In this document: one piece after another, positions 18,233-26,985 of the stretch
Position numbering within the stretch: position 1 is the stretch's first letter
Layout: each line of letters begins with the position of its first letter
Source: Streptomyces aquilus
GTDB lineage: Bacteria > Actinomycetota > Actinomycetes > Streptomycetales > Streptomycetaceae
Assembly: GCF_003955715.1 (NCBI RefSeq)
Contig: NZ_CP034463.1
Coordinates: forward strand, 4,340,001-4,404,000
Direction of reading: 5' to 3'
Length of the DNA stretch: 64,000 nt
The notes under the pieces: generated by a model
The model's database searches: none
What the model saw: only the letters and a program-made list of their open reading frames with translations
What the model was told of the DNA's origin: nothing
Program-made: the position numbers and the translations under genes

Positions 18233-19857
18233 GCCTGGCCTCCGTCCGTTCCGTACGCCTGGTCGTGCCGCGGCTCGAAGGCCGACGGATTCACACCGCC
18301 GGCTCCCGGGCCCGCCTGGTGGGGAATACGTGCCTCGTCGCCGTCCGACTCGGAGTTCGCGGCGGCGTGTGCCTCGCGCTCGGCGACGACCTCCTTGACG
18401 GCGTCGACGACGCCCCGGTAGCCGGAGCAGCGGCACAGGTTGCCGCACAGCGCCTGGCGGGTCTCCAGCTCGGTCGGCGCCGGGTTGCCCTCCAGCAGGT
18501 CGTGCACGGTCATCGCCATGCCCGGCACGCAGAAGCCGCACTGCACGGCGCCGCACCGGGCGAGCGCCCGCTGCACGTCGGAGGGGCGGCCGTCCTCGGC
18601 GAGGCCCTCGACGGTCCGGACCTCGCTGCCGGCGGCGGTGACGGCGGGGACCAGGCAGGAGGCGACGAGCCGCCCGTCCACCTGGACGTTGCAGGCCCCG
18701 CACTCGCCCTGCGAGCAGCCGTCCTTGGCCCCGGCGAGGCCGAGCCGCTCACGCAGCACGTAGAGCAGCGACTCGCCGATCCAGGCGTCGGCCACGGGCC
18801 GGTCGACGCCGTTGACGCGCAGGACGTAGGCGGCGAGGGGGTGTTCCTCGCCGGGGAAGGCGGGGGGCTGTTCGGCGGTGTTCTCTTCCGCGTCCTCGGC
18901 CGCGGGAGCGGTGTCGCCGTCCGGGGCGTGCTCGACGGGCGGCTCGGACGCCTCTTCAGCGGCTTCCACGGCCCCCTGGGAGCCCTCGGGGGCCTCGGCC
19001 GCGACGGCGTCCTCACCGTCGCCCGCAGAGGGCTGTGAGGCGGCTGCGGCGGGGGCGGCGTCGGAGGGGTGGTCCGATGGCTCGGCGGAGGCGTGCACCG
19101 CGTCCGGGGCGGACTCGTCCAAGCCCGCCTCCACGCGCGCGTGGACGTCCGCGTCACCCGCGGCCTCCGGCGGCACGTGTACGTGCTCGTCGCCGGCCGG
19201 CAGGCCATGACCGCCGTCGGCGGGGACGTGCGCGTGTCCGAGCTCGGCTCCGGGAGCCGCCGGCTGCCCGGCGTCCACCGCCCCGGTGTCCCACGGCTGT
19301 CCCGTCTGCGTCGCCCAGGGGGCCGGCGCGCCGCCGGGCAGTGTGGCCGGAGGCGTGCCGCCGCCCCACTGCTCGACGAGGGACGACGTGGTGAACTCGC
19401 CCGATTCGTCCGGAAGGTCACCCCCGGCGACGGGGATGGACCACTGTCCCGTGACGTCGTGGCCGGGCGCCGGGGCGGAGTCCGACGCGTCCTGGAAGGT
19501 CCACTGCCCGGTCGCCCCCGGGTGGTACGTGAACTGGTCGTTCCCGGTCTGGTGCCCGTCCTGCGGCACGGCGTTGGGGTCGGGCCACTGCGCGCCACCG
19601 GCCGGGGTCGCGGCCCAGCCGCCGGTGGCCGCCGGGTCGGTGTCCGCCGTGCCGCCGGGCGCCGCCGTTATCTGCGGCGGCACATAGCCGTGGCCTCGCG
19701 CCGCGAGCGGGCTGTCGGAGGCCAGCAGCGCGTCGATGCCGCCCTCGGGGAGCTTCACGAAGGCGGTGGCGCCGTCGTCGTAGTCGCCCTGGGGCAGCGG
19801 GTCCCAGCGGCCGCCGCCGTGGGGCGCGGCGCCTTCTCCGTGCTGGTCGTCGGTCAC
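18229..19857 (-). CDS. [2Fe-2S] subunit of the molybdoenzyme with long disordered N-terminal extension
   Basis: 542 residues; the family norm is about 160. Residues 1 to about 360 are low-complexity, Gly/Ala/Pro/Glu/Asp/His rich, with short repeats such as ATGQWTFQ and VTGQWSIP. The C-terminal part has the plant-type ferredoxin cysteines (CSQGECGAC...C) and the helical second cluster (CGAVQCGFC...CGNLCRCSG), so both clusters can form. It transfers electrons between the Mo and FAD subunits. GTGA overlaps on both sides show translational coupling. Confidence 0.88.
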   Translation of the reverse strand: MTDDQHGEGAAPHGGGRWDPLPQGDYDDGATAFVKLPEGGIDALLASDSPLAARGHGYVPPQITAAPGGTADTDPAATGGWAATPAGGAQWPDPNAVPQDGHQTGNDQFTYHPGATGQWTFQDASDSAPAPGHDVTGQWSIPVAGGDLPDESGEFTTSSLVEQWGGGTPPATLPGGAPAPWATQTGQPWDTGAVDAGQPAAPGAELGHAHVPADGGHGLPAGDEHVHVPPEAAGDADVHARVEAGLDESAPDAVHASAEPSDHPSDAAPAAAASQPSAGDGEDAVAAEAPEGSQGAVEAAEEASEPPVEHAPDGDTAPAAEDAEENTAEQPPAFPGEEHPLAAYVLRVNGVDRPVADAWIGESLLYVLRERLGLAGAKDGCSQGECGACNVQVDGRLVASCLVPAVTAAGSEVRTVEGLAEDGRPSDVQRALARCGAVQCGFCVPGMAMTVHDLLEGNPAPTELETRQALCGNLCRCSGYRGVVDAVKEVVAEREAHAAANSESDGDEARIPHQAGPGAGGVNPSAFEPRHDQAYGTDGGQA

Positions 19858-20747
19858 GACAGTGCCCTCCCCAGTGCTCGTCGGGCCAGCGCGGCGACGG
19901 TGCGCCGCAGGTGCAGTACGGCGGGCGGAAGCTGCTGCACGGAGCCGTCGGGCTCCGGGGCCGGGTCGGGGATGCAGGCCGCGGCGACGTACTCGCCGAA
20001 GGCGTGCAGCGCCTCCGGGACGAGCGCGCGGTTGTTGTCCCAGTCGATCAGCCGGCCGACCCACTGCTCGGCGTCCAGGGGCCGCAGCGGCATCGGCGCT
20101 ATGGCTCCTACGGCGCACCTGACTCCGCGCCGGGCGGGGTCGAGGACCAGCGCGACGGAGGCGATGGCCCGGCCGGGGCCGGTGCGGCCGGTGGCCTTGA
20201 GGAAGACCTGCGGCGCGTGCAGCAGCGGCACGCGCACGAAGCCGATGAGCTCGCCGCCGCGCAGCATGTCCACCCCGGCCAGCAGATGCGACACCGGGAT
20301 CTCCCGGCGGGCTCCGCCCTGGCCCGCGATGATCAGCGTCGCCTCCAGGGCGGCCAGCACCGGGAGCGCGTCGCCGGTGGGGGACGCGGTGGCGATGTTG
20401 CCGCCCAGGGTGCCCGCGTTGCGGATCTGCGGCGGGCCCGCGGCGCGCGCGGAGGCGGCGAGCGCGGGGATGAGGGCGGCGAAGTCGGGGCGGCCCATGC
20501 GCGCGTGCGTGAGCCCGGCGCCGAGCAGGGCGTGCCCGTCCAGGTACTGCCAGCCGCGGATCTCGCTGATCCGGCCGAGGCCGACCAGCGCGGCGGGCCT
20601 GAGCTGGCCGGAGTTCACCGCGGCCATGAGATCGGTGCCGCCCGCGACGGGCACGGCGGCGGGCGTGGCGGCCAGTGCCGCCACGGCCTCGTCGAGCGTC
20701 GTGGGCAGCGTGACGGCCTGCGCCGCCTGCGGTGCGTGCGTGGTCAA
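19854..20747 (-). CDS. FAD-binding subunit of the molybdoenzyme (CoxM type)
   Basis: 297 residues from TTG 20747, with AGGGG eight bases upstream. The FAD-contact motifs are present: AGGTDLMAAVNSG near residue 40 and TLGGNIATASPTGDALP near residue 115. The C-terminal CO-dehydrogenase-flavoprotein domain is complete. It accepts electrons from the Fe-S subunit and passes them to an external acceptor. It is first in the operon; a longer upstream frame lacks family similarity. Confidence 0.9.
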   Translation of the reverse strand: MTTHAPQAAQAVTLPTTLDEAVAALAATPAAVPVAGGTDLMAAVNSGQLRPAALVGLGRISEIRGWQYLDGHALLGAGLTHARMGRPDFAALIPALAASARAAGPPQIRNAGTLGGNIATASPTGDALPVLAALEATLIIAGQGGARREIPVSHLLAGVDMLRGGELIGFVRVPLLHAPQVFLKATGRTGPGRAIASVALVLDPARRGVRCAVGAIAPMPLRPLDAEQWVGRLIDWDNNRALVPEALHAFGEYVAAACIPDPAPEPDGSVQQLPPAVLHLRRTVAALARRALGRALS

Positions 20748-20982
20748 ACCGGCTGCCCCTTCCCGCTGCCCCACCTGGTCCCAGCTGGTCCCGCCTGTTG
20801 CTGCCGTACGGTACGTGCTGACAGGGCGGACGTGGCAACTCTGGCACATCTTCGCAGGGCCCGAAGAACGGGGTCCGGTAGGAGGCATTCGCCCACCTCA
20901 TCAGGGAGATGGTCCGTTTTCGTACGGCATCACCGGTGTGAGCGAATTGCCTCTCTTCAGTGATCCTGCCGGGGTTTCTCCG

Positions 20983-22593
20983 CTACTTGTGCGGCGGCGC
21001 CCCCTCGATCGGGCGACCCGGCACACCGGGGCGCCGCTGCCAGGGCAGGGGACCCGTGGGCGGCCGGTAGCCGACGCCGAGGGCGTCAAGTCGCCGGTAA
21101 TGGGCGGCCATCCGCCGCTCGAAGTCGGCGAAGTCCCGCTCGGCGGGGGCCGGCAGGCCGCTCCAGGCGACCTCGGCGAAGGCCGCGAGCCGGGGGAACG
21201 CCTGGTAGTCCACGCGCGCGGGGTCCTCCATCACCTCGGTCCACAGGTTGGCCTGGGTGCCGAGCACGTGCGCCGCCTCGTCCAGGGTCAGCTCCGCCGG
21301 AACGGGCTCGAACCGGTAGACGTCCTCCAGGGTGCGGACGTAGCCGATGGGCACCGGCTCGTCGGGGCCGTCGGCCTGCCGGTGGTCCAAGTAGACGTGC
21401 TGCTCGGGGCACATGACGACGTCGTGGCCCGCGCGCGCGGCCGTCACCCCGCCCTCGTAGCCGCGCCAGGAGGACACCGCCGCGCCCGCCGCGAGCCCGC
21501 CCTCGAGAATCTCGTCCCAGCCGATGAGCCTGCGCCCGCGCGCGGAGAGCCACTTGTCGAAGTGCCGTACGAACCAGGCCTGAAGTCCGTCCTCGTCCCC
21601 GACGCCGAGTTCCTTGATACGGGCCTGTGCCGTGGCCGACCGCCGCCACTGGTCCTTGAGGCATTCGTCACCGCCGATGTGGACGAACTCCCCGGGGAAC
21701 AGCTCCAGCACTTCCTCGAAGACCCCTTCGTAGAAGCGCAGGGTGTTGTCAGTGGGGGCGAGTACGTTCGGAGAGATCCCCCAGTTGTCCCAGACGGAGA
21801 GGGAAGTCGTGTCGATCACATCGGTGTTGCCGAGTTCCGGGTACGCGGCGATGGCGGCCTGCGAGTGGCCGGGTACGTCGATTTCCGGGACGACGGCGAT
21901 ATGCCGCTCGGCGGCGTAGGCGACGATCTCGCGGATGTCGTCCTGGGTGTAGTAGCCACCGTGCGGCTTCTCCTCCCACAGCGGCGAGGCCCGGTGGCCG
22001 AATTTCGTTCGCGCCCGCCATGAGCCGATCTCGGTGAGCCGGGGGTGCCGCTTGATCTCGACGCGCCAGCCCTGGTCGTCCGTCAAGTGGAAGTGGAAGA
22101 CGTTGAGTTTGTGGGCGGCCATCAGGTCGAGCCAGCGCAGCACTCCGTCCTTGGGCATGAAGTGCCGGGCGACGTCGAGCATGAGGCCGCGCCAGCGGAA
22201 TCGGGGCGCGTCCTGGATCTCCGTCAGGGGCAGCCGCCAGGTACGGCCGGGAAGGGGCGCGCGCCGGAAGGCGTCGGGGCCGAGGAGCTGACGCAGCGTC
22301 TGGGCGCCCCGGAAGACACCGGCGGGCGAGCCGCCCTGGAGGTGGACGCCGTGGGGATCGACGACGAGGCGGTAGGCCTCCTCCCCCAGCCCGGGCCGGA
22401 CGGACAGGTGCAGGACGTCGTGCTCGTCCCCCTGCCTGGGCGGCAGGGCGAGTCCGGTCGCCGCGCCGAGCGTCGCGCGCAGCCAGCGCGCGGTGCCCTC
22501 GGTGCCCGGCCCGGCCTCGATCCCGAAGCCGTCGCCGAGCTCCAGGTAGCGCTCGGTCCGCTCCACCCGGTCAGGGGCCGGAATGAGATCCAT
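20983..22593 (-). CDS. Beta-N-acetylhexosaminidase (GH20)
   Basis: 536 residues without a signal peptide, so probably cytoplasmic. The GH20 catalytic Asp-Glu pair is in HIGGDEC (near 305-311), and substrate-binding blocks such as FHFHLTDDQGWR and PEIDVPGHSQA are intact. The N-terminal GH20b domain is present. It removes terminal GlcNAc from chito-oligosaccharides. It follows a sugar ABC importer in the same direction with a 15-base gap, implying that imported chitobiose-like sugars are cleaved inside the cell. Confidence 0.95.
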   Translation of the reverse strand: MDLIPAPDRVERTERYLELGDGFGIEAGPGTEGTARWLRATLGAATGLALPPRQGDEHDVLHLSVRPGLGEEAYRLVVDPHGVHLQGGSPAGVFRGAQTLRQLLGPDAFRRAPLPGRTWRLPLTEIQDAPRFRWRGLMLDVARHFMPKDGVLRWLDLMAAHKLNVFHFHLTDDQGWRVEIKRHPRLTEIGSWRARTKFGHRASPLWEEKPHGGYYTQDDIREIVAYAAERHIAVVPEIDVPGHSQAAIAAYPELGNTDVIDTTSLSVWDNWGISPNVLAPTDNTLRFYEGVFEEVLELFPGEFVHIGGDECLKDQWRRSATAQARIKELGVGDEDGLQAWFVRHFDKWLSARGRRLIGWDEILEGGLAAGAAVSSWRGYEGGVTAARAGHDVVMCPEQHVYLDHRQADGPDEPVPIGYVRTLEDVYRFEPVPAELTLDEAAHVLGTQANLWTEVMEDPARVDYQAFPRLAAFAEVAWSGLPAPAERDFADFERRMAAHYRRLDALGVGYRPPTGPLPWQRRPGVPGRPIEGAPPHK

Positions 22594-22608
22594 GAGTGAT
22601 CAGACCTT

Positions 22609-23454
22609 TCAGTCCTTGACCGCTCCGCCCAGCCCCGAGACCAGACGTCGCTGTACGAGTACGAAGAACACCAGCACCGGAATCGTCATCACCGTGGAGG
22701 CCGCCATGACCCCGCCCCAGTCCGGCTCGTCCGGCTTGTAGAAGACCAGCAGCGCCATCGGCAGGGTCGACTGAGAGGTGTCGCTGATGATGAACGACTT
22801 GGCGAAGAGGAAGTCGTTCCAGGCCGAGATGAAGGAGAACACGCTCGTCGCCACCAACCCCGGGAACACCAGCGGGAAAAGGATCTGCCACAGGAATCGC
22901 CCCCGGCTCGCCCCGTCCATGTACGCGGCCTCCTCCAGGGCCTCCGGCACGGCTTTCACGAACCCCCGCAGCATCCAGATCGCGAAGGGCAGCGAGAAGG
23001 CGATGTGGGGCAGGATCAGCGAGCCCAGCGAGTTCAGCAGACCGAAGTCCCGCATCTGGAAGAACATCGGAATCGTCAGCGCCTCCACCGGCACCATCTG
23101 GGCCACCAGAAACATGATCAGCAGGGTGGTCCGGAAGCGGAACCGGAATCGGGTCACGGCGGTCGCGGCGAGAAACGCGACGAGCGCCGAGACGATCACC
23201 ACACTGCCTGCCACGACAAGGCTGTTGACGAAATACCGACCAAAATCCTGTTGGCCGAACACCCTCCGGAAGGAATCCAGAGAAGGCGAAAGCGTCCACG
23301 GCCGCGGCTCGCTCGACTCGATCTCCCCGGCCGGTTTGAAGGCGCTCAGCACCATCCAGTAGAGGGGGAAGGCGACGACGGCCGCGACCAGCAGCGCCGA
23401 CAACTCCGCCGCAAGCCGCCAGGGACGGTGCAGTTGGGCCCGTACAAGATTCAC
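22609..23454 (-). CDS. Carbohydrate ABC transporter permease (MalG type)
   Basis: 281 residues with six helices and the conserved EAA loop EALEEAAYMDGASRGRFLWQ, which docks the shared ATPase. It starts at GTG 23454 overlapping the previous permease stop (GTGA). No ATPase gene is present locally; Streptomyces sugar importers of this class usually use the common MsiK ATPase encoded elsewhere. Confidence 0.93.
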   Translation of the reverse strand: MNLVRAQLHRPWRLAAELSALLVAAVVAFPLYWMVLSAFKPAGEIESSEPRPWTLSPSLDSFRRVFGQQDFGRYFVNSLVVAGSVVIVSALVAFLAATAVTRFRFRFRTTLLIMFLVAQMVPVEALTIPMFFQMRDFGLLNSLGSLILPHIAFSLPFAIWMLRGFVKAVPEALEEAAYMDGASRGRFLWQILFPLVFPGLVATSVFSFISAWNDFLFAKSFIISDTSQSTLPMALLVFYKPDEPDWGGVMAASTVMTIPVLVFFVLVQRRLVSGLGGAVKD

Positions 23455-24341
23455 AGTTCCTCCCCCTGTCGGCGCAGCAGCCGCAGATAGCCGAGGGTCA
23501 CGGCGAGCAGGATCAGCAGCATCACGACCCCGATCGCCGAGCCGAGGCCGTACTGCGAGGAGGCGAACGCCTGCTGGTAGGCGTAGACGTTCAGGACGAG
23601 GTTCTGGCCCGCGATGCCGCCGCCGTTCGTCATGACGTAGATCTGCGTGAAGACCTTGAAGTCCCAGATCACCGACTGGATGGTGACGACCACCAGGATC
23701 GGCCGCAGCATCGGCGCCAGCACGGACCGCCAGATCCGCCACTGCGAGGCACCGTCGAGGGCGGCGGCCTCCAGCACCTCGCCGGGGACGGCGCGGATAC
23801 CGGCGTAGACGGTCACCATCACGAACGGGAAGGAGCACCACACCACTTCGAGCAGCACAAGGAAGAAGGCGGACCAGCGCCCGTACGTCCAGGAGTGGTC
23901 ACCGAGACCGAGGACGCGGTTGACCGGGCCGAAGTCCGGGTCGAACAGGAACAGCCAGACCGTCGACCCGGTCACCGCCGGAGTCGCCCACGCCCCCAGC
24001 GCGGCCAGCATCAGCGCCAGCCGCGGCACCGCTCGCACGCGCGTGAGCAGCACGGCGAGCGCGCAGCCGACCGCGAGGGTGCAGACGACACAGGCGGCCG
24101 CGAACACCACGGTGGCCAGCAGCACCTGCCAGAACTGCGGGTCGCCGAAGAGCGCCGAGTAGTTCCCGACCCCTGCGAAGGTGGTGGGTTCACCGCCACT
24201 GACCTGGGCCTGGGTGTACCGGAAGAGGGAGATGAGGCCGAGCTGGTAGATGGGGTAGGCGAGCAGGCCACCGAGGACGACGAGAGCGGGGGTGAGATAG
24301 AGCCACGGTGTCCAGGGGGTGCGGCGCGTCACGGAGGTCAT
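23451..24341 (-). CDS. Carbohydrate ABC transporter permease (MalF type)
   Basis: 296 residues, six membrane helices, EAA loop VPGEVLEAAALDGASQWRIW. Start ATG 24341 overlaps the binding-protein stop (ATGA). It forms a heterodimer with the following permease for uptake of an oligosaccharide, probably a GlcNAc oligomer given the GH20 gene at the end of the operon. Confidence 0.93.
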   Translation of the reverse strand: MTSVTRRTPWTPWLYLTPALVVLGGLLAYPIYQLGLISLFRYTQAQVSGGEPTTFAGVGNYSALFGDPQFWQVLLATVVFAAACVVCTLAVGCALAVLLTRVRAVPRLALMLAALGAWATPAVTGSTVWLFLFDPDFGPVNRVLGLGDHSWTYGRWSAFFLVLLEVVWCSFPFVMVTVYAGIRAVPGEVLEAAALDGASQWRIWRSVLAPMLRPILVVVTIQSVIWDFKVFTQIYVMTNGGGIAGQNLVLNVYAYQQAFASSQYGLGSAIGVVMLLILLAVTLGYLRLLRRQGEEL

Positions 24342-25630
24342 CCGGCGGAGCCGAACGCGTCGTTCATCTTCTTCGCCGCGTCCTTCGATGCCGCCGCGAC
24401 CGACTTCCTGCCGCTGATGACCTCCTGGAACATCGTGGGCAGCACCAGCGAGGAGTCGATCTGGGACCAGGCGGGCGACGCCGGTACGAACTTCGTCCCC
24501 GCCCCCAGCGTCTGCACGAACGGCTTCACGAACGGCTCCTTCTCCGCCGCCCGCTGCCGCACGTCCGAGTACGTCGGCAGAAAGCCCATCGCGTCGAACA
24601 GCGCGCCCTGCGTCTTCTTCGACGCGAGCTGCTCCATCAGCTGCACGGCCAGCGTCCGGTGCGAGGTGCTCTTCAGTACGCCGATGTTGTTGCCGCCCGC
24701 GAAGGCGGGAGCGATCGAGCCGGCCGTGGCCCCCGGCAGCGGTACGACCGCGTACTTGCCCTTCACCTTGCCCGCCTCGACCGCCGCGTGGCTGAAGTCG
24801 CCCCCGATCGCCATGCCCGCCTTGCCCGCGGCGAACGCGGAGACCGTGTCGTTGCCGCCGAAGCCGGCGCACTTCGCGGCGGGACAGTTGTCGTCGGAGA
24901 ACAGGGACGTGTACGCCTTGATGCCCTTCCGGGCCGCCGCGCCGTCGATCGCCGAGGTGTACGAGCCGCCCTCGGCCGTGGCGATCTCACCGCCGTCGGC
25001 CCAGACGAAGGGCATCGCGCCGTACGTGTAGGCGCCGCCGACGACCAGGCCGTACAACTCGGGCTTCGCGGACCGGATCTTGCGGGCCGTGGCCGCCAAC
25101 TCGGTCATCGACCGGGGCGGTTGCAGTCCCAGTTCCTTGAAGACGTCCGTGCGGTAGTACAGCGCGCGGACGCCGACGTAGAGCGGCGCCCCGTAGACCT
25201 TGCCGTCCACCGTGACGGACGCCTTCGCCGTGGGGTCGGTGTCCTTGGCCTCGGGCCAGGCGCCGAACTCCCGGGTGACGTCGAGGAGTCCGCCGTCCTT
25301 CACATAGCCGGCGGTGTCGGTGTTGCCGTACTCCATCACGTCGGGGGCGGACGCCGGGTCGTTGAAGGCGGCCTTGACGCGTTGGGCGCGGGTGTCGACC
25401 GGGATGTACTCCACCTCGACCTTCGTGCCGTCGTGGGCCTTCTCGAAGGCGGCGACCACGGAGTCGACGACCTTCTCCTTGGGTGTGTTGCCGACCTCCT
25501 GGAAGAGCCAGACCCGCAGGGTGCCGGAGGTGTCGTCCTTGTCGGAGGAGGAGTTGGAGGAGGTCTGGGGTGCGCAGGCGGTGAGGGCGAGGGCGGTCAG
25601 GAGGACGGTCAGCCGGGGGGAGAGCTTCAT
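24338..25630 (-). CDS. Sugar-binding lipoprotein of the ABC importer
   Basis: 430 residues. A lipoprotein signal with lipobox (LALTAC at about 14-19) is followed by a Ser/Asp linker and an extracellular solute-binding domain of family 1 (GTLRVWLFQEVGNT at the start). The ATG at 25630 has GGAGG nine bases upstream. It is the first gene of the four-gene operon binding protein, permease, permease, GH20. The chito-oligosaccharide specificity is inferred only from context. Confidence 0.93.
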   Translation of the reverse strand: MKLSPRLTVLLTALALTACAPQTSSNSSSDKDDTSGTLRVWLFQEVGNTPKEKVVDSVVAAFEKAHDGTKVEVEYIPVDTRAQRVKAAFNDPASAPDVMEYGNTDTAGYVKDGGLLDVTREFGAWPEAKDTDPTAKASVTVDGKVYGAPLYVGVRALYYRTDVFKELGLQPPRSMTELAATARKIRSAKPELYGLVVGGAYTYGAMPFVWADGGEIATAEGGSYTSAIDGAAARKGIKAYTSLFSDDNCPAAKCAGFGGNDTVSAFAAGKAGMAIGGDFSHAAVEAGKVKGKYAVVPLPGATAGSIAPAFAGGNNIGVLKSTSHRTLAVQLMEQLASKKTQGALFDAMGFLPTYSDVRQRAAEKEPFVKPFVQTLGAGTKFVPASPAWSQIDSSLVLPTMFQEVISGRKSVAAASKDAAKKMNDAFGSAG

Positions 25631-25652
25631 GGAGTGGGGCCTCCGAAGTGCG

Positions 25653-25667
25653 TTGCAACATATGCAA
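25653..25667. promoter_or_regulatory. Inverted-repeat operator upstream of the sugar importer
   Basis: TTGCA-ACATA-TGCAA lies about 23 bases upstream of the binding-protein start, where a repressor would block the promoter or leader. It does not match the DasR consensus (ACTGGTCTAGACCACT), so a LacI- or other GntR-type repressor encoded elsewhere is more likely. Confidence 0.5.
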
Positions 25668-25779
25668 TGGCGATTTCGCTCTGCACAACGGAGGCTAGGG
25701 ACTCCATGAACATGCCCACAAGAGGTCTCAACCACTTCGTGACCGGCCGACGCACCCCGTGCAACGGCGGACAGCACAA

Positions 25780-25816
25780 AGGCCCCCAAGGCACGCCGAA
25801 ACGCGCCTGGAGGCCT
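25780..25816 (-). terminator. Imperfect hairpin after the DUF3039 gene
   Basis: AGGCC and GGCCT arms with internal CCA/TGG pairing and two mismatches lie about 30 bases past the DUF3039 stop. The loop is about ten bases. Probably a weak terminator. Confidence 0.45.
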
Positions 25817-25843
25817 CAGGGGGACTCAGCCGGGCAGACGGAC

Positions 25844-26131
25844 CTACTTGTCGCCGCCGCCCTTGCCGTCGCCGTCCCCGCCGGCGCCCATGGACTCGTA
25901 GATCTCCTTGCACATGGGACACACGGGGTACTTCTTCGGATCGCGGCCCGGCACCCACACCTTGCCGCACAGCGCCACGACGGGGGTGCCGTCGAGGGCG
26001 CTCGCCATGATCTTGTCCTTCTGGACGTAGTGGGCGAAGCGCTCGTGGTCGCCGTCGCCGTGGGACACCTGTGGCGTCGGCTCTACGAGGGTCCCCGTAC
26101 CAGTCCCGCGCTCGGGCTCAAGAGTGCTCAT
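25844..26131 (-). CDS. DUF3039 zinc-ribbon-like protein
   Basis: 95 residues. Cysteines in CGKVWVPGRDPKKYPVCPMC form a probable zinc ribbon, preceded by the conserved HERFAHYVQKDKIMASAL block and followed by a Gly/Asp/Lys-rich tail. This actinobacterial family has no known function. I use the ATG at 26131 (MSTLEPERG). It is adjacent to the YqgE gene, as in other streptomycetes. Confidence 0.85.
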   Translation of the reverse strand: MSTLEPERGTGTGTLVEPTPQVSHGDGDHERFAHYVQKDKIMASALDGTPVVALCGKVWVPGRDPKKYPVCPMCKEIYESMGAGGDGDGKGGGDK

Positions 26132-26160
26132 GAAAGCCAGGGTACTTAAGGTCACACCCT

Positions 26161-26733
26161 TCAGTTGAGCGAAGGGTCGTCCGGATACGTGGCCACCATC
26201 GCCAGCTCGTTGCGCTGGCGGCGCAGGACCTCGCGCCAGAGTCTCTCCGGGGACGGCGAGGACACGTCACCGGGCTCGGACTCCACGACGTACCAGGCGC
26301 CCTCCACCAGCTCGTCCTCCAGCTGGCCGGGGCCCCAGCCGGCGTACCCCGCGAAGATCCGCAGGGAGCCGAGGGCCGAGGCGAGCAGCTCCGGCGGGGC
26401 CTCCAGGTCGACCAGGCCGATCGCGCCGTGCACCCGGCGCCAGCCCAGCGGGGCTCTCTCACCGGACGCGCCGCCCGGGATGACGGCGACCCCGAGCGCC
26501 GAGTCGAGGGAGACCGGGCCGCCCTGGAAGACGACCCCGGGCTCACCGGCGAGGTCCGCCCAGCCCTCCAGGATGTCGCCGACGTCCACCGGGGTCGGCC
26601 GGTTGAGGACGACACCGAGGGAGCCCTCCTCGTCGTGGTCGAGAAGGAGCACCACCGCACGGTCGAAGTTCGGGTCCGCCAGGGCGGGCGTTGCCACGAG
26701 CAACCGCCCTGTGAGCGAGGACACCTCGGTCAT
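26161..26733 (-). CDS. YqgE/AlgH family protein (DUF179)
   Basis: 190 residues with the family signature FDRAVVLLLDHDEEGSLGVVLNRPT near the N-terminus and the VFQGGPV block mid-protein. Function is unresolved; AlgH was once called a regulator. The start is taken at ATG 26733 (MTEVSSLTG); ATG 26742 would add MSG, and neither has a strong Shine-Dalgarno. Confidence 0.9.
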   Translation of the reverse strand: MTEVSSLTGRLLVATPALADPNFDRAVVLLLDHDEEGSLGVVLNRPTPVDVGDILEGWADLAGEPGVVFQGGPVSLDSALGVAVIPGGASGERAPLGWRRVHGAIGLVDLEAPPELLASALGSLRIFAGYAGWGPGQLEDELVEGAWYVVESEPGDVSSPSPERLWREVLRRQRNELAMVATYPDDPSLN

Positions 26734-26985
26734 GCCAGACATGATCCCGCATCTTCCCCTCGAAGGGGGAGGCAATGCGGGGACGGGAGGGAATGCAGCT
26801 CAGGGCTGAAAGAGGCATGCCCGGCGCACGGCCGGGCCGGTGACCCCATGTACCCGTGAGCGAACGGTGGGTGTTGTGACACAGCTATGACGTAGCTGGG
26901 CGGTACTTGGGCTTACGGAAGGGGGGTGGACGGCGATTACCCTTTCCCTTCTGGCCCCTGCCCCACCAATCGGAACGCGAGATAC

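Noticed and set aside
16154..18421. Long plus-strand frame opposite the molybdopterin subunit
   Set aside because: Low-complexity Gly/Val/Asp/Arg translation typical of an antisense shadow in high-GC DNA; the minus-strand gene is clearly real.
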